Source: Apiospora phragmitis
Taxonomy: Eukaryota; Ascomycota; Sordariomycetes; Amphisphaeriales; Apiosporaceae
Length of the DNA: 64,000 bases
Direction: 5' to 3'
Assembly (NCBI GenBank): GCA_038363925.1
Contig: JAQQWL010000005.1
Location: forward strand, 2,170,001-2,234,000
The position numbers and the translations under genes are program-made. Below the pieces are notes generated by a model, which ran no database searches, was not told the DNA's origin, and was given only the letters and a program-made list of their open reading frames with translations. Below, piece by piece: positions 11,001 to 22,777 of this stretch; the first letter of the stretch is position 1, and each line of letters begins with the position of its first letter.

Positions 11001-13780
11001 AAAAGATATGTCGAATTTGTAGACTTGGACTCTTTCCTCCATGCGAGTGATGTTGGCTCAGCTACGCAGTCTGCCGATCCATCGGTCTAGATTTCTGAGA
11101 TTTGCGATTCGTAGGTGCATATTACCCAGTTTTTAAGCCGCCTCTAGGAAAATGCGGCTCTCCAGGTAGCCTCCTCCCAAATCAGAAGGGTGTAGGGGTC
11201 CGATCTGGATGCTGTACTGTACTGTAAGTTCGGTACGATTCAAGACCGAAACAAATCTTTCTGTTTAGCGACCGAAGGACCCAATCCAAATAGCAGCAAC
11301 ACTGCCAGCATGTTTTAGGTATGCTGATAGAGGTAGACACATACATACACATGTTAGCTGCCAGTTGGACCTTTTGGGTGCCGCTGCAGCAACGTCCACA
11401 GAATAGGCTTTCCGATGGAGATGATGTGCTGCAACGACGACTTAGTCGTTTTGTTTCAGTGGTGATTGGATTTAGGCGGCGTGGGTGAAAGCGAAGGTTG
11501 TAATAGCCGACCAGCTCTCGGGCTGTAGCCGGCAATTGGTAGTAGTACCAAACACGCAGTCGTCAGCTCATCAGTGTTTCCGACTTGTCCTGGGTCGGGG
11601 ATCCCATTCATGGGAAAAGGCGGCAGCATTCTTTGAGGTAGTTATTGGGTTCAAGGCCGTAACATGGACGGCAAGGCACTTTCAATCTTCAGACACGCGC
11701 TGTTCCTGCGTCGAAACCTCAGCCATGTCACCCCCAAATTACCTAGCTTCCTCATTAGATGACCTGGACTTTGTGCCTGACTGGCGCTGGCGAGTGACAG
11801 AGTTCCTAGGGGGCCGACAGAAACAGCGCCCGCAAGCAATTGGAAAGTCTCGGCCGAAGTCCACCAACCGACCAATCATCAATAAAACGGATCATGCAAG
11901 CCGTTCGATGAATTGAAACGCCTTGCCAGTTGCCACTTATCGCGTAGAGAATGAAAGTGTTCTGGACTCAATGCCCCCTATCGTACGGCACCCCATTCCG
12001 TCCTACCTCCTTTCGTCCCGATTCGATAGAGCAGTGATTCTGTAACATGACAGGACAAGAGGCCTAGAGCTTCGGTACTTACGTGTGATCCCTCGAAGGA
12101 TCTTGGGTGTGGGGTGCTGGAGGCCCCGAAACACGAGACAAGCAGTGTAACACAAACCACGTTCGCTTTTTCCTTGGGCCTCCTCGACCAATCGCGGGAG
12201 GCTAATGCGAGGAACGAGTACGTTTGTTAAGCAGCGAAACGTCCCATCACTCGCGATCGCTGGTGCGGTTTTGAGTGCTGTCTATTTCTGGCTGCTGTCA
12301 GTCCCTTCTTAGCCCAGCTCGCTTGGCCGGGAGTGGTCCGGTTTGCTTGCTGGTCCAAACGTCGATCGATCTCGTGCCCGATTTTATCACATTGATGGAG
12401 TGACCTCATCGATGGCTTGGAATCCGTGCAATGCAGGAGGATACTAACGTAGAGGTTACACTACGAGACTACATGCAATGGGTGAATGCCGATACAGGAT
12501 ATATGTAAATGTACCAAACTGGGAGGCACAGTATCTTACTGCAGGCAGCAGGCAAGAGTGAAGATATTGTTACAACGGTATCCTAGAACATCCAGTACGA
12601 TACGGTACGATTAATTGCTCGTATGGCCACCTCGAAAACCCGCACACTGGAAATCCTGGCCCTTGTCTAGCCCAGGTACGCGCACCTCCTGCAACCAGCG
12701 GGGCTTGGGGACTGCAGCGTCTTGCTTGCTTGGTCGATTTACACTTCCAGCGACCGTTAGGGTACGTGCCGGTAGATCTTCAGCCGGCGGTGCATACACT
12801 GCAACAGTCCATCCTAGAAGTAGAAGATAAGCTGGCACTCTCCCGCTTTCTGTGCTGCAAATCACGGAACCATGTTCTCAGTACTTGACTTGCATGTACA
12901 TAACATTAGATGAATCCTTTTTTTCAATTACCTAATGTTCGGCGGCTTTCAGGGAATGCGAATGGGGTTATCAGGAGCAGCGGCAGCGTGTCAGCATAAA
13001 CCTACAGGGCGTTCAGCCACGGCATCTTCCAAGCCAGAGGGTCCGGCGCATGTGCGCGTACAGCTGCTTGCTTGATTGACCGACCGTAAAAGCCACCCAC
13101 TTCATTAGCAGTCGTCGTCAACCACTGTGATGTAGCGATACGGTAGGTGGCACCTCTGCCCCCCATTACCTAAGTTGGTACACATCTATACGGCAGAGGG
13201 AGTAAGGGGACGTGACGTGGGGTGTGCTGTTATGTAAGAGGTTCATTCCTTTTATCAAGATCTAGGTCATCAAATGCATCACTAATTGGGCCTATCATTG
13301 TACAAACTCGAGCGCCCTCACGCTGAGGACCTAACTTACTCATATCCCAGTTGGAACATTCGCCGGTCTCTGCGTGGACGCTGAATTGGGTTTGAACCTG
13401 CGCGAGTAACCACCGTCAACCGTAGTTGATTAGCGATGTTAGCGACACGATCCAAATACGATACATTACGATCCAATACGTTGCGAGGTCCGAGTGAGTG
13501 CCACCAGAAGCCTAGAAGCTAACCTTGTCTGAGGGTCCCCATTTTTTGGTGCTGGATGTGGGGGATTCCAATCCTCGGATGGAGCCCACTCCAAAAACAA
13601 GCAAGGGACGGAGACTGCGAGCTAGCAATGAGACATGGACTAGGTGATGGTAAGCTACTGTAAGATGTAGGCGAGGTAGGTAGGTACTCGTAAAGGGCCA
13701 GGAAGTAGGTTCCTGTAGCCATCCCAAAGCTTGAACATCGATGCTCCCTCCAAGCTACTTACATGAGACTCTTAGAAATA
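8010..13780. other. 5.8-kb stretch of normal composition with no convincing gene
   Basis: Only short frames are present (the longest is 143 codons at 11485-11916), none with a family motif or a supported splice chain. GGT microsatellite sequence occurs near 9788-9808 and GT-rich sequence near 10250-10275. The base composition is not AT-rich and CpA/TpG is common, so this is not RIP-mutated DNA. It could hold long non-coding transcripts or a poorly conserved multi-exon gene that I could not assemble. Confidence 0.5.
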
Positions 13781-14145
13781 TATAAGGGTAGCTCGTGCTC
13801 ATCCCTTCAGACCGGCTCTACTCATCACTTCCCCAAGCCATCCTGTCCTGTAGCAAGACCTGCTCCGACAACTACAAAGCAAAGAAACAAGACTGCGTCC
13901 TGTTCCTAAATAGAAGCCATCGCTACCATACTCTATACACCATATCTGCTATTAGATCTGTTTGGTCTCCCATCTCCCATCTGTACCGGCATACCCAGAT
14001 CCTACTCACAAACCACCCACTCTCAACTTTATCTACACGCTGATACGAACGATTGTCGATCTCGTCCGAGCTCTCTCTCTTTCTCCAAGATCATCGTACT
14101 ATTCTTAGACGTATTCCCATATTTCACATTACACCACCCGCCAAG
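13776..14145 (+). promoter_or_regulatory. Candidate TATA box and pyrimidine-rich 5' leader of the small gene at 14146
   Basis: AAATATATAAGGG at about 13777-13789 resembles a TATA box. It is followed by a C/T-rich, ATG-poor region up to the start codon, which sits in the good fungal context CCAAGATG. This suggests a leader of roughly 300 bases; the transcription start is inferred only. Confidence 0.4.
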
Positions 14146-14545
14146 ATGCACTGCTATTGCGCCAACTACTACGTAAGCCTTCTGTCTACTCAATTGAACC
14201 GCTTCATCAGTTACTAACACCTTCGGTCTTCAGAGTGCAGTCAACTGCCACAATAAAGTCTCCCAATTCGGTGAGCGATGTCGGCTCTGCACAGTACGTT
14301 CCACCATCTCCTCGTCTATTCCGTGTATTCGGCGCACTGGAACTTACACTAGTTGCTCTTTTCAGGTCATGAACGAAGGTGTCTCGGCCCGCTACGATAG
14401 CTTCAACCACCAGGCTCAGGCCCAGAGCTACCAGCCGCAGAGCTATCAGGACATGCTCCGAGACGACTCCAGCCGGGAAGAGCGCCGCGGCCGTCCACGC
14501 GAGCGCAAGGGCAAGGACTCTCGCAAGTCTCGACAGCATAGCTAG
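14146..14545 (+). CDS. Small three-exon protein, 88 residues, Cys-rich N-terminus
   Basis: No long frame marks this gene; it is supported by splice signals. Exons are 14146-14172, 14234-14293 and 14366-14545. Intron 1 has donor GTAAGCC, branch TACTAAC and acceptor CTTCAG. Intron 2 has GTACGT and TTTTCAG. The product begins MHCYCANYYSAVNCHNKV and carries five Cys in the first 28 residues or so (CYC, C, CRLC), a possible metal-binding knuckle. Its tail is Gln-rich and then strongly basic (RGRPRERKGKDSRKSRQHS). I do not recognise a named family; this arrangement resembles small conserved hypothetical proteins of moulds. Both introns leave the frame open, and codon usage in exon 3 is strongly C-ending, unlike the surrounding DNA. 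Confidence 0.7.
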
Positions 14546-15807
14546 ACGGAAGAGAGCATAACGAAGCTCAGTTACGCCACATAATCGAATAATAGTGAAA
14601 CAAAACAAAAGAAACCCAAGGGTCAGAGAGAGAAAAGCATGGAAACTGATATACACATTCACAGCAACTACCAACTGGGATACATTCGTCACACTTACAG
14701 GGGCCGTGGTGTTGTCAAACGATGGGGATACAGAGCCACGGCATGGGAGTTTGATGTATATACCAAAAGGGGAAGCCGAGGAAAAATACCCAAAACGACC
14801 ATTGGCTTATCCAGGCAGGCATTGGAAGCCATTAACACCATCAAGGTAGAACATCTGGTCAATGGAGTGGGAGGAAAAGCATGCTACACGGCAGCGCCCA
14901 CTTGGGGTACATACATAATGAAACTAATACGACTTTATGATCATAACCCATTTCCCATTTTTTCGTCCAGTCTTGCTTGGAGACTTAGAGGCCTGATAGG
15001 CATGTTGCTGCCGATGCTTACTTGCATACCCTTCGCCGCCTTATCGGAACTTCCTGTCTGATCTGGACAGTCTACGTGCTGCGGGTAAGTAGGGACTGCA
15101 AAGTGAATCCGCCGGGCAATTACACAAGGGCAGCGTGGTGGTGAGGAATTTCGTGCTGCTATGTTGGACTGACTGGCAGGACGACGTAAAGAGCCAATCA
15201 TATTCCCAATCAATGACGGCATCTTCAATGTAACATCGAAAGATGCGAGAAGAAAAAGGCCAAGCCAAGAACGATATGTACTTACTCGTGGTTGAGAAAT
15301 TCCCCGAGGGGCTCTTTCAGGGTACTTATCGCAGTTATCTAGATCATTAATTGGCTGCCGATCGAGAACCCCTACTTTATTAGCCCTTTTTTCGCCCATG
15401 ACCCCTCCATCGGAATCCCTCCATCGTACCAGCCCCAGCTAGGGTTTGATCTAGTCAACCTACGTGACGAGAATGAACAACACTGATTAGCACTTATCCA
15501 TCTCTTTCTCTCTTCGCTATCATGGCTTTTACCACTACCAAGGCTGATCGCTTCCATGCCAGGCAGCTTTGAATCCGCGGTTTAGAAACCCTTCCTGCTC
15601 ACGTAAGGAAGGTGGGAATCCTGAGAAGTAATAACGGGATAGCACGGGCCCCACTCTGAAAAGAGAAATCGGCCTGCCTCTTACGAACAGTCATCATTTT
15701 GAAGAGACAGATCAATTCTTGCCGGATAGGTGTCTCGGGAGGAATCGGATCACTTCGGTACATCCTCCTTGCTGCCAAGCGTAGGCCCGAACGCCCCAGC
15801 TGCCGCA
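14546..15807. other. Intergenic, no gene seen
   Basis: About 1.26 kb lies between the small gene and the oxidase. Short frames on both strands (for example 14639-15061 plus and 14941-15399 minus) overlap each other and show no recognisable motif. The upstream promoter of the oxidase must lie in its right part. Confidence 0.45.
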
Positions 15808-17447
15808 ATGTCTTCTGCCCTTGTAGATCCTGCCCTTGTAGATCCTGCCCTTGCGCAAATTCTGGCCAGCTCCAAATCGGCGCCCCATCTCCCGCAGCGC
15901 GTCAAGACGAACCATGCCGGTGCCACGTGGGCCCAGACGTTCAAGTACCGCCCGGAGCTGTACATCCAGCCCGAGTCGCTCGAGGAGATCGAGGCCCTCA
16001 TCAACGCCGCCCGCCAATGCGGACGTCGCGTCGTCACTACGGGGAGCACCCACTCCCCAGCACCCTGACGTGCACCTCCTCGTGGCTGGTCAACCTGGAC
16101 AAGTACAACCGCATCCTGTTCCATGACAAGGAGTCCGGAATCGTCACCATGCAGTCTGGCATCCGCCTCTACCAGCTAAGCGCCGAGCTGGCCAAGCTCG
16201 GCCTCGCTATGCCTAACTTGGGCAGCATTAACAGCCAGAGTATCGCCGGCGCCATCTCGACGGGTACCCACGGGTCGAGTCTCCGGCACGGCCTGCTCTC
16301 CGAAGACATCCAGACTCTTCGCATCACGCTCGGAGACGGTACTTCCAAGTTCTGCTCACCCACAGAGAACAAAGAGCTGTTCCGCGCCGCGCTTCTCTCT
16401 TCTCGGCGCACTTTGCATCATCACCGAGATCACGTTCCGTGCGGTGCCGGCTTATGATCTCCACTGGAGACAGTCCATCGACCAGGACGTGAAAATTTTC
16501 AACCGGTGGACGGAGGATCTGTGGACTCATGCGCACTACGTCCGGGTCTGGTGGTTCCCGTACACCCGCCGTGCGGTTGTCTGGTCCGCCCAGGATACGG
16601 ACGCGCCACTGCGGGAGCCCAAGTACTCGTGGTATGATGGCAGCTTGGGCTACTACGTCTATCACAACCTCCTCTACCTGGCGCAGTACCTCCCACGAAC
16701 TCTGCCCTGGGTGGAGTGGTTCGTCTTTGGCATGCAGTACGGTTTCAAGGACGGGACCGTCACCGAGGCCGTCCAGCACAGCGACAAGGCGCTCCTGATG
16801 AACTGCCTCTACTCCCAATTCGTCAATGAGTGGGCCATTCCCTGAGCAAAGGACCCGAGGCCCTGCGCCGCCTCAGCAGCTGGCTCAACCATCTCACGCC
16901 CGACGATCCCGACTACGTGCCCCACAACATCCCCTTCTCGGCCGAGGGCTTGTACGTCCACGCCCCAGTCGAGGTGCGCGTGAGCGACACGTCCAACCCG
17001 GCCCTCGACTCCAACAGGCTGGACACCCGCCCTTACCTGGACATCACGTCGAAGGACGAGGCGACCCTCTACCTCAACGCCACGCTCTACCGCCCGTACC
17101 ACGCCGACCCCCCGTGCCGCGCCCGCTACTACGAGGCCTTCGAGTGGCTCATGAACGACCTGGGCGGGAAGCCGCACTGGGCCAAGAACTTCCACGCCGG
17201 CGGCGCCGAAATCGAGCGCATGTACGGCGACGACCTGCAGCAGTGGCGCCGGGTCCGCGACCAGGCGGACCCGGAGGGCGTCTTCATCGGCGCGTGGCAC
17301 CGCGACAACGTCCTGGGCAGCGGCGTCAAGCTGCCCAATGAGGAGCTGGAGCTGTCGCAGGAGAAGCTCTGGAGCGGCGGCATGAGATATACCGGGGCTA
17401 CCACGGGGCAGCTCAAGGCCCTCGAGGCGGCTAGTCAGGGGGCTTGA
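15808..17447 (+). CDS. ALO1: D-arabinono-1,4-lactone oxidase (ALO1-like), FAD-linked
   Basis: This family catalyses the last step of D-erythroascorbate synthesis, oxidising D-arabinono-1,4-lactone with O2 at the outer mitochondrial membrane. The start at 15808 (GCCGCAATG) opens MSSALVDPALVDPALAQILA, with a 15-bp duplication. The FAD-binding part follows: YIQPESLEEIEALI, a GSTHSP motif whose His (about residue 82) should bind FAD covalently, GSINSQSIAGAISTGTHGSS, and LGDGT. The C-terminal ALO domain carries YSWYDGSLGYY, VEVRVSDTS, LYLNATLYRPY and the diagnostic HWAK at about residue 456. About 546 residues is normal for the family. Three frame breaks occur: near 16057 (C run short by one), near 16398 (one extra T, or two bases lost) and near 16846 (C run short by one). 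All three fall inside conserved sequence that reads on in the next frame. Confidence 0.9.
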
Positions 17448-18839
17448 AAGATGTAACGTATCACCAGAGTCACCACCGATATATGCATTTATGCCTGATA
17501 AGGGATGACGCAAGCCGGCGTCCCCTTTTCTGCCCTTGTTGATACGTATGCTGAAGTACAGGATGGAAGTTCCTTTACTTGAGACCTCCTTTGGCTCGCT
17601 GATTCTGCATGTAATGTCATGTTACGTCAGGGGAGCGTGTATGTGACAATGAGGAGGGAACTGGCCTACTTACTGAAAGCACTTTTAAGTTCATGGGGGC
17701 ATTTCATGGATGAAACGGACATATAGCTACATGGTTATCAGAGATTGGGTCTTGTTACGAGTCGATTGGTTGCTTTCTAGTGACTTTTTACTCTTTTCCA
17801 TCGTCCATGAATTGGTGAAAAATCAAAGACATATACCCTCCACCATTGCTTTGGATTCTCAATCTCGTTACAGCCATAGGTGATGGCTTTTGGTTACTGA
17901 GCTACATCTCCCCCTTCCCCTAAAACTTAAAGAAATCTACAGAGAGTGAATATTACAGTAAGGATGAGAAAAGTGAACATGTTAGTCAGTTTCTCCCCCA
18001 CCCTGAAGGAAGTACCGGTCTTTCCTCCGGCTAGCATCGTATCATGGTTGGCAAGTAAGGCTCCTAGATATTACTAATTTTTCACCTATAAGTGTCGTTA
18101 CACATACATACACACTTCCATTCCTTTGTATGTTGTTTCCTCGGGCAAATCTTCTCGTGCTAATATTAAACTTGTTCTCAGGCTGTCTCCCTGCTGCCTC
18201 ACATTAACGGACTATTCTTGCCACACCACTTTCTGCAAATTGTCGATTAGATATCTACATGTCTTGTTCTTAACCCATCTATTCAAATTCCCCTTGCTAC
18301 TTCAATTAGATCCCAGCAAGCGAGCTAGCTAGCAGATCAACAGCCACAAAATCATCTCTGGCTGACGTGACGAGAGAACGGGGCATCAAGCCACCTACCC
18401 ATCAGATTGTCTAGGGACATACAGGTAGGTTGGTTCTGACCACGACGTGAGTACAAGAGACATTTGGGGCAACTATGGTGAATGTGTGGTAGTATTAATC
18501 CAGTCGCGGGCTCAAAATACGGAAAAGGGGATACCGGTACGGGTCCTTTGGCGCCATTGAATGAGAAAAACGAGAATATCCTCTCTCTGCTCTGCTTACT
18601 ACCCAGATATTCACCACACAATGATCCTACATAAAAGTTATAATATACCCCCTACCACCCCCTACTGGGTCTCTCTCGCGCGCAAAGTACGTTAGTTAGT
18701 CTAGTAACACCTTCTTCCCCGGCTGCTGCTGCTCAGCCGGCGTGGAAGGTGGTGGTGATAGTCGCAAACATGGGCGGCGTAACGACGAAGACGAAGAGCT
18801 CGGAGTCAACACGTCCAATGAATCAGGGAGCGCCCCTGA
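17448..18839. other. Intergenic region between convergent ALO1 and ROM2, no gene seen
   Basis: This 1.4-kb interval holds the 3' ends of two converging genes. It is T/A-richer on the left and contains only short frames (18126-18332, 18352-18621) without motifs. Two polyadenylation regions are expected, but I could not place their sites. Confidence 0.5.
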
Positions 18840-21800
18840 CTAGTTGATGGCTCCCTTTTCCAGCATTGGCATCTCCGATTTCCGGTTGTTCTTCCAGAAG
18901 TCTAAGGCCGCGACAATGTCGTGGCCTTGTTCATCTTCGTATGCGAAGAGAATCTATTGACGTTAGTTAGTGAATATCCCATCAAAGGCCACCCAGTATC
19001 ACGGAGGTTACTTACTTCGTGTGTACTGCTGTGCAGCATCCTAATGTTCTTATGCGGCACGATGTGCACAGCACCGCTTTCAATATTACGGATCTCAATA
19101 AAGTTAGGCTCGAAAGCCAAGATCCAGGGGTAGCTGAGCGCGAAGGCCTGAGGAGTGCCTTCCCAGTCAATACGCCACTCTGGCCGAGCCCGCCAGCCAT
19201 TGCGGTTGACGAAGAAGGAGAAGTCAGTGTAGTTCAGCAAGAACTCGCCGTTGAGACGTTCGATATGAACAGGCTTAACACCTTCCTTCCGAGCAACAAA
19301 GTCGAGCGAAGTGTCAGCTTGGTCAAGCAGACTCTGAGTCTCGAGCGTCTCCAGCGAAACGACCTCAAAGCCTCGCGAGCAGGCAACGCAGAGTTTGCTC
19401 TTGAGGAAATGAACGGAAGAGGATTCGGTTGGGATGTAGAACTCCTTGAACGCCTTCAGCTCGTCTTGGCCAGCGTTGAACATCTTGCCAAAGCCCTTCT
19501 GCTTCTTGCCCTTGCTCATCGCATCATTTGGTTCGTAGACCTTGATAGTGGTGGAAAGCGCAGTAGACTTCACACAGCACACAAGGTGTCTACCAAGACA
19601 GATGCCAGCCTTGAAGAAGGTGCAATGGCTTTGGATCTTCTTAGGTCGTTTCGAAAGCGCAGGCTCGTTAGGATCCAGGGCTGACATGGAGTACGACACT
19701 AAGGTCTTGTTGGATAGGACGAGTAGCAGATTGTACTCTTCCAAAACATCGATCTGTGTCACACTTTGTGCCTCAATAACACGTTTCGGCGTCGCATCCT
19801 TGTTCTTGCGATCTGAGACGTAAATGCCATTATCGGTGCCGTAGATCAACTTACGGCCACCATCTAAGAGAAATCTGTTAGCTTCCTGTCTTGCTCTATA
19901 GTCGAGATGTCTACTTACCGAAGGGCGTGGCGGTATTAATATGGTTTGCAGCGCTGAAGAATTCTGCAGAAACAATGCCGACATTGAAGAAGTCGGCCCG
20001 GGCCCGGAGGCGTTGCTGTGCATTATCGATGTACTCGAGCCACTTCTTCCTGGCTGCTTGATTCGATGCATACAACACTTGTTCGTAGAAGTTCTTGCCC
20101 AAATGCCGGAAGGTAATCGGCCAGCCTTCGACTTTCTTATTGTCGGTATTGCCTGCACGAAGTGGTATAATACTGGATGAAGTACGCTTCATCCCTTGCT
20201 GAGGAATAACCTCGTCCATCTCACGAATCGACAACAACTCCAAGGGGATGGGCTATAAGGATTTATGTTAGCATGGCTAAATTTTCGCAAGTATATAGTC
20301 AGAATGATATTCACCCTTCTGTATGCCTTCACTTCTTCACCCTTCCCAGCCTGCTTGATTCTGACCAGCAACACGGCATGGTCGAAGAGGAACGCCGTGA
20401 TTTCAGCCTGGTCGTTAGGGGACTTCTTGAACTGGGTCTTAAACACCAATTCTCGTCCATCCTCGGTCAATCTTAGATCCACGCGGTCAGCTGGGCGGAA
20501 GCGCAGCTGGTCGTGGAGGCGGCGCAAGTTGAAGCGGTTCTCGGCCTTGCCAGATTCGGCGTTGACACGGGTAAGCAAGTCTCGAATCGTAACGAGAACC
20601 TTGGGGATATCTTCCCGGTCAGAGCTACCCTCCTCCGAATACTTCAGCACGTTGTCAAGCAACAATGGATATCGTGCCAATCTTGTCGTTGGTTTCGTTA
20701 GGTATCCGTTCAGTTCCAGTTTTCTTGACTCCTTCCTCCGCTCAATCTCGTCTACAAACTTCGCAAAGAACGGGTTGTTTGACTTTTCCTGCTCAAATTC
20801 GAATTTGCCTTCCATTTGCTTGGAACCGTATAAGATAAAAGGCTCGAACTGCGGGACAAACTCGAGGAAAATGTCCCCCAAATTCTTCACCACCGGGTGT
20901 TTCTGCTGTCGTTCAGTCAAGGCCTTAGCAAACCGCGAACTGACAGTGTGAATCGCAGGGTGGTCGATGATGTTGCCAAATATGTTGCGCACGACCTTGT
21001 CTCTTCGTTGAGCAGGGATGGGCGAGCCTTTCGACCTCAGCGGCAAGATCCAGAAGTCCCGCAGGTACTCTCTAAGTCCTTAACGAAGTCCCTTTCGGTG
21101 TAGCATATCTCGGAAATAACCTCTTGTCGCTTCTGTTCCCGATCGCCAACACTTTCAACGATCTCCTTAGGCACGCTGTTGATCCAGAGCTTCTGCTCGT
21201 CTGTCTGATCGACATCGTCATTATCATTGATGGCGTCGTCCTCCTTCTTCAATCCTGGCTGGATCTTGAGGTTGAGCCTCGATACTTGTTCCAAGCGTCG
21301 GGGACAGGCTATCGAGTAACATAGTTGATCCCTCGTACAGGTCGGCGAATAACATTCCGAAAGCAGCACGAACACCCCATTGACCAGCGGCTTCTCCTCG
21401 GGCTCATCCATCAAAGTTTCCCTGAACTGGTACATCTCCGAGGTCGAGTCTCGCAACCTGTGCTCGTAGGTGACATCGTGGAAGTACTTCTGCGCGTCGA
21501 GCGCTCGTTCCAACAGGAGGGCCAAATTCCTGTCGGTCGTTCTAATAATGTAGGAGAGCACATCGACAGCCTCGGATCCACTGAAAGCATTCTTGTACGC
21601 AAGGCCGTTCTTTGTCCGCTCGCCAGTGATTATCTTCTGTCTGAAACACTCGCCAACTTTGGACAGGAGCGCAGGTAGACCAGAGGTGACCGGATCTTGG
21701 CAGTTGGCGGCCTGTCGCCCTCTATAGACCTCCCGGAGATCGAAGGTCGGTGGACAATATCCTTTCGAGGGTTAGAGCTACCCATTTCCGATGGAGCAAT

Positions 21801-22777
21801 GGATGGAGCAATGCTGCTTGCCATCGACATTGTTCTGTTGTGATCCGCCGGCGGGGCGGAAGAGGATGCCATGCTCATAGTCCGCGTTGCTGCACCTGGG
21901 GCAGGCGGATATCCGTTGAAGTTCGAGTAACCGTTCATAGAGGGTGTCTCGTTCGAAGGAGCCCGAGATCGATTGGGAATGATGCGGCCGCTCATAGTCT
22001 GGTGAGCGTCTCTCTCTGGTGTGTGGTACCCCGTTAAAGACATTGACCGGTCATCGTGACGCTCCGGCACTACTCTTCCCTGCGCTGTAGTTCGTGAAGC
22101 TGGTGCCGGGGCCGGGGAGCCTCTAAAGCTGTTGGCTGGTGGTTGGTTGTACGAAGCAGGGGGCGGTTGATACATGTTATGCCGCGGCATACTTGCCAAT
22201 GACTGAGAGCGATATGGATCATCCCGCGTGGCAGGAGACGAACCCGGAGGTGCACCGTGACCGTACTTCTGCGGAGGCCCTCGTGGGGGATATCCAGGCA
22301 TCGGTGCTGGAGGGGCCCGTGGATCAAACCGTGGCTGCCCTCCCTGTTGAGGGGGCCCAGGGTATGGTCTTCGATCTGGAGCCGGCATCGGCCTACCGTA
22401 TTGCTGTTGCTGTTGCGGATGCGGCGGGGATATCCTCCTGAAGGATTTCTCTGGCTCTGATAATAGCCGTTCGCCATGCTCGTATCCATGGTGCGAGTCC
22501 GACCAGACGCCGCGGGGTCTTCGTAGTAGCCCCGCTGCGGGCGAGGAGGTGGTTGTCGTTGGTTCATATTAGGGGGCGGCATTCCCGAGCCCATAGTATG
22601 CGTCCGTCCGTCCTGTGGCATCATGCGAGGTTGAGGTACATCAGGCGAGGACGAAGTCATTGTCTGTGAACGGCCAGGCGGAGGCGCGGCGCCAAAGATG
22701 TTGGAGAAGGCAGCGTCACGCTGCCCATTATTACCCCCAGGGCCATAGCGACGTTGGTCGTACTGGTAATCAGCCAT
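18840..22777 (-). CDS. ROM2: Rho1 guanine nucleotide exchange factor ROM2 (DEP, DH, PH, CNH domains)
   Basis: ROM2 activates Rho1 at the plasma membrane, driving glucan synthase and the cell-wall integrity MAP kinase pathway. The start at 22777 opens MADYQYDQRRYGPGG and a long Pro/Gln/Ser-rich disordered region. A DEP domain follows around residues 365-450 (NGLAYKNAFSGSEAVDVLSY, TTDRNLALLLERALDAQ). The DH domain spans about 555-730 (YTERDFVKDLE, LARYPLLLDNVLKYS), then a PH domain (FDHAVLLVRIK, EGWPITFRHLGK), then a C-terminal CNH domain. Exons are 20315-22777, 19919-20252, 19016-19863 and 18840-18953, all with good splice sites; the last reads ILFAYEDEQGHDIVAALDFW. About 1,252 residues matches the family. 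Three frame breaks occur near 22425 and 21664 (C runs short by one) and near 21075 (an AG repeat). Confidence 0.92.

Noticed and set aside
11485..11916. 143-codon plus-strand frame in the gene-poor interval
   Set aside because: No motif, no supported start context, composition like the surrounding non-coding DNA.
13375..13450. Possible minus-strand tRNA with AGGTTCAAACCC
   Set aside because: The sequence upstream does not give an A box or a pairing acceptor stem.
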